Positions 27,884-34,228 of a DNA stretch of 40,803 bases are shown piece after piece. Source of the DNA: a virus; IMG/VR virus record IMGVR_UViG_3300042691_030418, positions 1-40,803 of that record, one strand, 5' to 3'. The first letter of the stretch is position 1. Each line of letters opens with the position of its first letter. A model generated the notes under the pieces. That model searched no databases and had not been told where the DNA came from. It saw only the letters and a list, made by a program, of their open reading frames with translations. A program made the translations under genes and the position numbers.

Positions 27884-28503
27884 CCCGGCTGTTTCCAGGC
27901 GAGCAACCCGCCTCGGCGGGCCACGAATTGACCAAGGGTGTCCAGCCCACCGATGCCGCGCTCGAGTGGCGTCTGGTCCGCACCGCCACGCGCCGGGAGG
28001 AGCGCGCCGTCGAGGCGCTGGTCGAGGCGGGCTTCGCCGTCTACCTGCCCCGGCTGATCCGCTGGCGCCGGGCGCCGCTGGGGCGCCGCAAGCGGGCGCC
28101 GGGGCCTCTGTTCGACGGTTACCTGTTCGTCGGTTTCACCGAGCGGCAGGCGTTCGCCGAGTGCGAAGCGGTCGAGGCCGTGCACGCGGTCGTGCGGTTC
28201 TCGAGACACATTCCACCGACGCCGCTCCCGTTTGGGATCATTGCCGGTATCCTGGCGAAGGAGGAAGCGGGGGAGTTTGACCGGACCCGGCGGAACAAGG
28301 CCGACGACCCCACCCCCGGCACCCCGGTCGCCATTACGGGCGGACCCTTCCAGGGTTTCCCGGCGACGTTCGTTCAGCGCCGGGCCGACGAGCGGATCGA
28401 GGTGCTGTTCTCGCTTTTCGGTCGCGCATCGCCCCTGGTCCTGGCCGAAGCGGAGGTCGCGTTACCGCTACGACGCCGGGCGCCGGTCGGGGGTGTGTCT
28501 TGA
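27880..28503 (+). CDS. NusG-family transcription elongation/antitermination protein
   Basis: 207 residues. N-terminal NGN domain about 28-110: EWRLVRTATRREERAVEALVEAGFAVYLPRLIRW...GPLFDGYLFVGF. C-terminal KOW-type domain about 148-190: GTPVAITGGPFQGFPATFVQRRADERIEVLFSLFGR. NusG and its specialised relatives (RfaH, LoaP) bind RNA polymerase and prevent pausing or termination. As the last gene of the rightward early operon it probably promotes transcription of late genes, in the way lambda Q does by a different mechanism (inference). Length is typical of NusG. Confidence 0.85.
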   Translation: MTRLFPGEQPASAGHELTKGVQPTDAALEWRLVRTATRREERAVEALVEAGFAVYLPRLIRWRRAPLGRRKRAPGPLFDGYLFVGFTERQAFAECEAVEAVHAVVRFSRHIPPTPLPFGIIAGILAKEEAGEFDRTRRNKADDPTPGTPVAITGGPFQGFPATFVQRRADERIEVLFSLFGRASPLVLAEAEVALPLRRRAPVGGVS

Positions 28504-28530
28504 CAGGTGCGGCAAACGGTAAAAAAACCG
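28500..28530 (+). promoter_or_regulatory. Promoter with operator before the DNA-modification operon
   Basis: TTGACA at 28500-28505 (consensus -35) and operator CGGTAAAAAAACCG at 28517-28530, which overlaps the -10 region expected about 17 bases downstream. The -10 itself is not a clear TATAAT match. Confidence 0.6.
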
Positions 28531-28657
28531 CTCCCGGACGATCCGGCTGCGTGCCCTGCGGGAGGCCCCTGGAACCCTGTCTTCGGTCCCCGGCGGACCA
28601 AGGCGAGTCCGTAGGGTTGTCTAACCGTTGCCCCCGAACCCGAGCCCTGGAGCGTTG

Positions 28658-29275
28658 ATGCCTAAGACCCAGGCCGCAGCCAAGGCGCCGCCCGTTGATG
28701 GTCGCCGCGTCCTTGCCTACACCGACCCGGCCACGCTCCAACCCTACGACCGCAACGCCCGGACCCACACTGACGAACAGGTCCGCCAGATTCGCGCGTC
28801 CATTGAACAGTTCGGGTTCAACGCACCGATCCTTCTCAAGGAGGACGGTTCCACCATCGGCGCCGGTCATGGCCGCTGGATGGCGGCGATGTTGGACCCT
28901 CCGCTACCCGAGGTTCCGGTCATCACTTTGCGCGGCCTTAGCGAAGCCCAGTGGCGCGCCTACGTGATCGCCGACAACAAGATCGCGCTCAACTCCGTAT
29001 GGAACGACGAGCTTCTGCGTTCCGAACTGGCCGACCTTGAGCGCCAGGGCGTCAACCTAGCGATTGCCGGGTTCACGCCGGAAGAACTCGACGCGATCCA
29101 CCGGGGTTGGGATAGCGACCTGGGCGCCCTGGAGCGTCACACCGAGAACCTTGACGGCATGGGGGTTACGGTTCGCATCGTTCTTGGTCCTGACCACAAG
29201 GACCGCGCCGACGACGTGGTGGCAGGGGTCACGGCGTGGTTGGCGGAACAGAAGATCACGGCGGACGTGAAGTGA
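28658..29275 (+). CDS. ParB/Srx-domain DNA-modification-associated protein
   Basis: 205 residues; the ATG at 28658 has GGAG upstream, preferred to an upstream TTG. Residues 20-110 form a ParB-like N-terminal domain: LQPYDRNARTHTDEQVRQIRASIEQFGFNAPILLKEDGSTIGAGHGRWMAAML, with the GAGHGR loop typical of ParB-like proteins near DNA methylases and modification genes. DpdB of bacterial 7-deazaguanine DNA modification is also of ParB-like fold (my recollection), so a partner role with the DpdA-like enzyme next door is plausible. This protein's C-terminus lacks the ATPase domain that would be expected of a full DpdB. Confidence 0.75.
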   Translation: MPKTQAAAKAPPVDGRRVLAYTDPATLQPYDRNARTHTDEQVRQIRASIEQFGFNAPILLKEDGSTIGAGHGRWMAAMLDPPLPEVPVITLRGLSEAQWRAYVIADNKIALNSVWNDELLRSELADLERQGVNLAIAGFTPEELDAIHRGWDSDLGALERHTENLDGMGVTVRIVLGPDHKDRADDVVAGVTAWLAEQKITADVK

Positions 29276-30129
29276 CGGAGCCGGTGGACGTGCCATCCCC
29301 GGCGCTCAACGTGCTGGTGGCCTATCCCTACCTGCAGGCGGGCATGATCGAGGCGCTGGCGGGTTGTGGACCGCACCTGCGGTTCCTGCTGGACTGCGGC
29401 GCCTTCACGGCCTGGGCTGGCGGTAAGCCGGTCGACTTGGACGCCTACTGCAAGTCCATCGAGACCATGTCGGTGCGCCCCTGGCGCTACTTCGCCCTCG
29501 ACGTGATTGGCGACCCGGAAGCCACCCGCCGGAATTACGAGGTGATGCTGTCCCGGGGGTTGACCCCGGTGCCGATCCTAACACCCGGCGAAAGCCTGGA
29601 CGTGATGGACGAATACTGGCGGACGAGCGACGTTGTGGGGGTGGGTGGTCTTAACGGCCTGGGTCACCGCAAGCACGGCTACGTCAAGGCGGTCATGCGC
29701 CACGCTGCCGGGCGCCGCGTTCACCTCCTGGGCTACACCGGCCTTAGCTACATCAAGGCGCACCGCCCCTATATGTGCGACGCCTCGTCCTGGGAATCCG
29801 GCGCGCGATACGGCTCCTTCCTGCTCTACATGGGCCACGGACGGACCCGGCAGCTAAAGAAGACCGAATTCGCCGACCGACCCTCCACCGAGGTTCTCGA
29901 GCGCATCCGCGCGCTTGGAATGGACCCCTACACGCTCGCGCGGAACGCGGGGTGGGCAGGGGGTTACTCCATCAACCGGCGGCTGGCCGCGAGGTCATGG
30001 GTTGCCATGTCCCTCGATGCCGAACGCGCCCTGGGAACCCGCCTGTTCCTGGCGCTTAACACCAAGAACGCGCTCCGCGTGGTCCGCGAGGCGTTTGAGT
30101 TCCTGGTCCCACACCGCGAGGCTGCATGA
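29272..30129 (+). CDS. dpdA: DpdA-like DNA 7-deazaguanine transglycosylase
   Basis: 285 residues starting at the GTG overlapping the upstream stop. Expected to swap guanine in DNA for a 7-deazaguanine base. TGT-type motifs: FLLDCGAFTAW (Asp41), YFALDVIGDPEATRRNYEVML, VPILTPGESLD, VGVGGLNGLGHRKH, and HLLGYTGLSYIKAHRPYMCDASSW where Asp170 is at the nucleophile position. The zinc Cys cluster of tRNA enzymes is absent, as in phage DpdA proteins. Genes for making the modified base follow in the same operon. DNA as substrate is inferred from this context. Confidence 0.8.
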   Translation: MTEPVDVPSPALNVLVAYPYLQAGMIEALAGCGPHLRFLLDCGAFTAWAGGKPVDLDAYCKSIETMSVRPWRYFALDVIGDPEATRRNYEVMLSRGLTPVPILTPGESLDVMDEYWRTSDVVGVGGLNGLGHRKHGYVKAVMRHAAGRRVHLLGYTGLSYIKAHRPYMCDASSWESGARYGSFLLYMGHGRTRQLKKTEFADRPSTEVLERIRALGMDPYTLARNAGWAGGYSINRRLAARSWVAMSLDAERALGTRLFLALNTKNALRVVREAFEFLVPHREAA

Positions 30130-30716
30130 CCGTGTTCGCTGCCGATGAAGGCACCAAGTTTGGCACCTGGGGCGACCCGACAAGTCAACTCCTCTATCGC
30201 GACGTCATGCCTGTGTTCCTAAGCGGGGTGGACACGTCCTACCGGGTCTTTGACCTCGGTGGTGCAAACGGACTCCTTCGCCACTTCATTCCCCACGCCC
30301 TGACGGTGGACATTGACCCGACCAAGGCGCCGGACGTGGTGGCCGACTGTCTAAAGTGGAAACCGAAATGGTTTCCGCGCCCGTCCCTGGCCGTGTTGCG
30401 CTACGTCTTGCACTACCTGACCGACACCCAGGCAACCAAGCTGTTCAACCACCTTGCCACCTGGGCCGACCGGGTGCTGGTAATCCAGTTCGTTACCGAC
30501 CCTGAACACTTGGCGGCCAAGACCCACAACTCGGTCAACGAGGTGAAGTGGTTCCGCTCGGAACCTGAGCTGCTGGCGCTGCTGGGCGAATGGAAGGTGC
30601 TGGACCGCAAGCGGCTGGACTTCACGGTGGACGCGGAGTTCTACCGGCGCCGTCTTCTCCACCCAAATCCTATCAGCCACCCCGAGGGCGTCGTGGCGCT
30701 CTACCTGACCCGATAG
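30126..30716 (+). CDS. SAM-dependent methyltransferase in modification operon
   Basis: 196 residues, ATGA overlap with dpdA. Class I SAM-binding fold: motif I VFDLGGANGLLRHF (about 39-52), acidic motif II LTVDIDPTKAPDVVADC, followed by a strand-helix pattern. The C-terminal half has RLDFTVDAEFYRRRLLHPNP, unfamiliar to me. Its position between transglycosylase and base-synthesis genes suggests that it modifies the inserted base, its precursor or the DNA, but it could equally methylate an unrelated target. Confidence 0.65.
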   Translation: MTVFAADEGTKFGTWGDPTSQLLYRDVMPVFLSGVDTSYRVFDLGGANGLLRHFIPHALTVDIDPTKAPDVVADCLKWKPKWFPRPSLAVLRYVLHYLTDTQATKLFNHLATWADRVLVIQFVTDPEHLAAKTHNSVNEVKWFRSEPELLALLGEWKVLDRKRLDFTVDAEFYRRRLLHPNPISHPEGVVALYLTR

Positions 30717-30724
30717 GCCACCTC

Positions 30725-31174
30725 ATGCCCTACCGTTCCACCAAGACCTACGGCCACGAGGTCGGCCTGTCCTGCGCGTTCCGCCAGTGGCGGGCACAAA
30801 GCCACTGTCGGTTCATGCACGGCTACGCCCTGTCAGTGGGGTTCGTGTTCGAAGCTGACGAACTGGACGAGCGGAACTGGGTCGTGGACTTCGGTGGCCT
30901 AAAGCCGCTGAAGGGTATGCTTGAGGCGCTGCTGGACCACCAGACGCTCGTGGCCGAGGATGACCCCGAGCGCGCGTTCTACGAGGCAGCGGCCGAGCGT
31001 GGAATCATGCAGGTCCGGGTGGTTCCCTCCACCGGCTGTGAGGCCACTGCCGCGCTGATCTACGGCGCAACCGAGGTCTGGTTGCGGGACGCGGGGTTCG
31101 CTCCCCGGGTTCGCTTGGTGTCGGTCGAGGTGCGCGAACACGGCGCGAACAGCGCGATTTTCCAGGCAGCCTAA
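30725..31174 (+). CDS. queD: QueD-like 6-carboxytetrahydropterin synthase
   Basis: 149 residues from ATG at 30725. QueD turns dihydroneopterin triphosphate into carboxytetrahydropterin. Catalytic residues line up: Cys28 (SHCRF), His72 (LLDHQT), Glu138 (VREHG). The zinc-binding HGH motif reads HGY (His32, Tyr34), and the usual upstream zinc His is not found (sequence SCAFRQWRAQSHC). This FRQWRA-type variant occurs in a phage subgroup of QueD. Enzyme activity is likely but the metal site may differ. Confidence 0.82.
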   Translation: MPYRSTKTYGHEVGLSCAFRQWRAQSHCRFMHGYALSVGFVFEADELDERNWVVDFGGLKPLKGMLEALLDHQTLVAEDDPERAFYEAAAERGIMQVRVVPSTGCEATAALIYGATEVWLRDAGFAPRVRLVSVEVREHGANSAIFQAA

Positions 31175-31897
31175 ATGAAGCGGATCGCCATTGCCGAAAT
31201 CTTCGGCCCCGTCATCCAGGGGGAGGGCGCCCTGATCGGTGTGCCCACCCTGTTCGTGCGAACCGGCGGGTGCGACTTCCGCTGCTCATGGTGTGACACG
31301 ATGTTCGCCGTGGACCCAATTCACGCCGCGACCTGGGAACGCCTCACCGTGGACGAGATTGTTCAGCGCACCGACGCGCTCTGTGGTCGCCAGTATATGC
31401 GCCCGATGGTCACGCTGTCGGGTGGGAACCCCGCGATGTGGCCGCTGGGCGATCTGGTGGCGGCCCTACAGGCGCGCGGGCACCGGGTGGCCATTGAAAC
31501 GCAGGGCAGCGTGTGGGCGCCCTGGGCGAGCGCCCTGGACCACGTTACGGTCAGCCCGAAACCACCCAGCAGCGGCCAGCCGATGGATTGGGACGGCTTG
31601 CGGAAGTGGCTAAGGGCGAAACCGCCCGCGAACACGTCGCTCAAGGTGGTGGTGGACACACCCGACGACCTTCAATTCGCTCTGGACTGTGCGTTTGAAA
31701 CAAAGCCGGGCACGACGCTCTACGTCCAGACCTGCAACCCCTACCACGGCCAGGACGAGGTCACCCCGGCCCAGCGCCTTAAACTGCTGGACCGCTACGA
31801 AGCCCTCTGTGGCATGGTGATGGAGCGCGGCCTGCATGACGTGGTGGTGTTGCCCCAGCTTCACGTCCTAGCCAATGGAGGCGGTCGTGGCCGCTGA
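31175..31897 (+). CDS. queE: 7-carboxy-7-deazaguanine synthase QueE
   Basis: 240 residues, starting at the base after the queD stop. A radical-SAM enzyme that makes CDG from carboxytetrahydropterin. EIFGPVIQGEGALIGVPTLFVRTGGCDFRCSWCDT has the substrate region and the CxxxCxxC cluster ligands Cys33, Cys37 and Cys40. MVTLSGGNPAM is the GGE-like SAM-binding stretch. Length fits the family. The end overlaps the folE gene by 11 bases (GTG start) or 23 bases (ATG start). Confidence 0.92.
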   Translation: MKRIAIAEIFGPVIQGEGALIGVPTLFVRTGGCDFRCSWCDTMFAVDPIHAATWERLTVDEIVQRTDALCGRQYMRPMVTLSGGNPAMWPLGDLVAALQARGHRVAIETQGSVWAPWASALDHVTVSPKPPSSGQPMDWDGLRKWLRAKPPANTSLKVVVDTPDDLQFALDCAFETKPGTTLYVQTCNPYHGQDEVTPAQRLKLLDRYEALCGMVMERGLHDVVVLPQLHVLANGGGRGR

Positions 31898-32522
31898 TGA
31901 CGCCTTCACCTCCCGCCCCTTCAACCCGGCGCCCGCGACCACTGGAGTCGACGTAGAGGCCGCAAAGGTTGCCGTCCGCGATCTGTTGGTGGCGCTTGGT
32001 GAAGACCCCAACCGCGAGGGGTTGTTGGACACCCCCCGCAGGGTGGCCGATATGTGGGCCGAGTTCTTGGACTATGACCCGGGCCGCCTGGGAACCATGT
32101 TCGAATCCGAGACCGTTGATCAGTTGGTCGTGGTGAGCGGGATGCGCGTCTGGTCGATGTGCGAACACCACCTCCTCCCGTTTTGGTGCGACGTGGCGGT
32201 AGGTTACCTGTCGCAGCCAGCCGCGGATGCGGGTGGGACAGCGGCGCCCCGGGTGATCGGCCTGTCAAAGATGGGTCGGATTGCCCACAAACACGCCCAC
32301 CGGCTGCAGCTACAGGAGCGGCTGGTGTCTGGTATCGCGAGCGACCTTAGAGCCGCCCTGGGCCACGCCCACGTCGCGGTCGTGGCGCGCGGCGAACACC
32401 TCTGCATGACGGCGCGGGGTGTTCGCACCCCCCACCGAATGACCTCCAGCGACCTACATGGCGCCTTCCGTGAACCGGCGCTGCGCGCGGAGTTCCTGGC
32501 GCTGGCCGACCTGAAAGGGTAG
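31887..32522 (+). CDS. folE: GTP cyclohydrolase I
   Basis: 211 residues from GTG at 31887, chosen because GGAGG lies five bases upstream; an ATG at 31875 has no such site. Catalyses the first step from GTP to dihydroneopterin triphosphate. Core motifs: NREGLLDTPRRVADMW, SMCEHHLLPF with zinc ligands Cys92 and His95, GLSKMGRI, RLQLQERLV, and GEHLCMTARG with zinc ligand Cys173. It supplies substrate for QueD; a phage copy would boost the pathway independent of host folate regulation. Confidence 0.93.
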   Translation: MAADDAFTSRPFNPAPATTGVDVEAAKVAVRDLLVALGEDPNREGLLDTPRRVADMWAEFLDYDPGRLGTMFESETVDQLVVVSGMRVWSMCEHHLLPFWCDVAVGYLSQPAADAGGTAAPRVIGLSKMGRIAHKHAHRLQLQERLVSGIASDLRAALGHAHVAVVARGEHLCMTARGVRTPHRMTSSDLHGAFREPALRAEFLALADLKG

Positions 32523-32545
32523 GGGCCGCAAACAAAATCGGCCCC
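32522..32545 (+). terminator. Hairpin after folE, putative terminator
   Basis: Perfect 7-bp stem GGGGCCG/CGGCCCC with a 10-base A-rich loop, directly at the folE stop. The T-run after it is short, so efficiency is uncertain. Confidence 0.55.
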
Positions 32546-32615
32546 GGTTTCCCGAGGCCGCAATGGGCGGGTTCGCCCGTCAGGTTCGCTGGGTTGCGGG
32601 GGCGACCGAGCGATC

Positions 32616-32646
32616 GACCCCGGCGAGCGGTGCGCCCGCCGGGGTC
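32616..32646. terminator. Hairpin between converging operons
   Basis: 10-bp perfect stem GACCCCGGCG/CGCCGGGGTC with an 11-base loop, beside a shorter one at 32565-32578 (GGGCG/CGCCC). Lies between folE and the end of the DUF932 gene. No clear T-run. Confidence 0.5.
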
Positions 32647-32653
32647 ACACCCC

Positions 32654-33613
32654 CTAGGCCAGTTCCAACAGGTTCCCCATAAGGGTGTTGAGGCGGGCGT
32701 TGTTCGCACCCAGGAGCGTCGAGGCCATCCGGTCGCCCGCCGCGCCGCGCGCCTTGTGGTTGAAGTAGTAGGTCGCGCCGTTGAACAGGCCCCAGGCCGT
32801 TCCCGCGACTTCCGACTGTCCGGCGCCGGTGAGCGCGGCCTCCATCACGTCGCGAACCGTGCGGTTGGCGACCCGGTCGTAGTCCGCGACCAGCTCCTTC
32901 ACCTCGGTGTCCGGCTGGTAGATCGGCGCCAACAGCCGCAGCGCGTCGTCGCGACCGATGTTGATGGCCTGGAGGATCTTGGCGTTCCGCTCAAAGTCGG
33001 TCATGCCAGCCCGCGCGATGCCCATCTGTTCCGCCGCCCATTCCGGGTCGAAGGCGGTCGTGTGTGGCACGCGCAGTTGCGCGGCCCCCTTGAACCCGCC
33101 GCTCATCGCGAAGGTGTTGGCACACACCACCCGAACCGGGGTCACCCGACCGATGGTCGCGAACCCGCTCTGGTGGCGGGACGCGAGGAGGAGGTAACCC
33201 TTCACGGCGTCCCCACCCGGCAGGACGAACCCGTTGCCCAGGTTGGCGAGACCCCACACGATCTCACCACCCCGCAGCGCACCCGCCGTTTCCATGGTGG
33301 CGCCGCCGTCCTCACAGAACTTCTTGAAGGTCGCCAGGAGGTCCACGTTCTGGACCGGGTTCCACCGCTCACCGACCACGTCGAACACCGTGCCATCGGT
33401 GGCCCGGGTCAGCGCGTAGTGGCGGGGGACGGTAACCGAACCCACCTCGGACCCCTCGGGGGCCACCGCCAGGAGCGGGCGCTTCTCGACGCTCCAGTCA
33501 ATGCCAGCCGCCTGCGCCATCTCCAAGGGCGTCAGGTCAGCGCGCACCGGCACACCCAGGCCATGCCACGGCACAGCATGGGCAAACGCCATCGTCTCAA
33601 CTTCGTGGGCCAT
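32654..33613 (-). CDS. DUF932 domain protein
   Basis: 319 residues from ATG at 33613 (GGAGAC eight bases upstream); an ATG at 33628 would add five residues. N-terminal motif MAFAHAVPWHGLGVPVRADLTPLEMAQAAGIDWSVEKRPL, central LANLGNGFVLPGGDAVKGYLLLASRHQSG, RVTPVRVVCANTFAM, and a C-terminal domain ending TYYFNHKARGAAGDRMASTLLG match DUF932, widespread in phages and plasmids. Its activity is unknown. It faces the terminase operon across a shared promoter region with two operator sites, so its expression probably follows induction. Confidence 0.85.
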   Translation of the reverse strand: MAHEVETMAFAHAVPWHGLGVPVRADLTPLEMAQAAGIDWSVEKRPLLAVAPEGSEVGSVTVPRHYALTRATDGTVFDVVGERWNPVQNVDLLATFKKFCEDGGATMETAGALRGGEIVWGLANLGNGFVLPGGDAVKGYLLLASRHQSGFATIGRVTPVRVVCANTFAMSGGFKGAAQLRVPHTTAFDPEWAAEQMGIARAGMTDFERNAKILQAINIGRDDALRLLAPIYQPDTEVKELVADYDRVANRTVRDVMEAALTGAGQSEVAGTAWGLFNGATYYFNHKARGAAGDRMASTLLGANNARLNTLMGNLLELA

Positions 33614-33658
33614 CGTATCAGTCTCCATAGGACGGGCATCCCGTTGACGCCCGAATAG

Positions 33659-33672
33659 CGGTAGCTTTACCG
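33659..33672. promoter_or_regulatory. Operator site CGGTAGCTTTACCG
   Basis: First of two CGGT-N6-ACCG sites between the divergent DUF932 and terminase genes. Confidence 0.7.
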
Positions 33673-33699
33673 GAACCTTGGAAGACAGCAATCGGGGAG

Positions 33700-33713
33700 C
33701 GGTAAAAAAACCG
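33700..33713. promoter_or_regulatory. Operator site CGGTAAAAAAACCG
   Basis: Identical over all 14 bases to the site at 28517. Lies 33 bases before the small terminase start. Binding here would silence packaging genes in the lysogen. Confidence 0.75.
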
Positions 33714-33745
33714 ACCCAGGCCTATGCACCGGAGAACACCCCCGC

Positions 33746-34228
33746 ATGAGCGAAGGTCGAGGAAGCAAGGGTAAGCGACGTCCAGTAGACGAAGACCTCG
33801 ACCCGCTGCTGGCCCGGCTTTGGGACGGCGCTTCCCTGCGAACCGCCTGCGCCGAGATGGGGCTGGATACGCCCTCAACGAACAGGTGGCTCGATGCCGA
33901 CCCGGACCGCTGCCAACAGTACGCCCGCGCGCGCGAAGGCCGGGCACACTACCTCCAAGAGGACGCGCTGACGATCAATCGGGCTGCGGCCCTGGGGATC
34001 GAGGTTAACGGCAAGAAGGTCGATAGCGGCGGCGCCCGGGGTTATCTGGACGCGGTGAAGTGGTCGACGGCCCGGATGGCGCCGAAGACCCACGGCGACC
34101 GGGTGGTGCACGAACATAGCGGCCCGGGTGGTGGCCCCATCGCTTACGCCAACATGAGCCGTGAGGAGCGGCAGGCGCGCATCAAGGAACTCGAGGCCCG
34201 GCGTGCTGAGCGAAGCGGAGGAACTTGA
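33746..34228 (+). CDS. Terminase small subunit
   Basis: 160 residues, GGAGA upstream. Recognises phage DNA for packaging. The N-terminal region has a helix-turn-helix: LLARLWDGASLRTACAEMGLDTPSTNRWLDADPDRCQQYARARE, as in the terminase small subunit families of phages with P22-type or similar heads. C-terminal portion includes KWSTARMAPKTHGDRV, a common feature, and a helical end. The large subunit gene overlaps it by 26 bases. Confidence 0.85.
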   Translation: MSEGRGSKGKRRPVDEDLDPLLARLWDGASLRTACAEMGLDTPSTNRWLDADPDRCQQYARAREGRAHYLQEDALTINRAAALGIEVNGKKVDSGGARGYLDAVKWSTARMAPKTHGDRVVHEHSGPGGGPIAYANMSREERQARIKELEARRAERSGGT

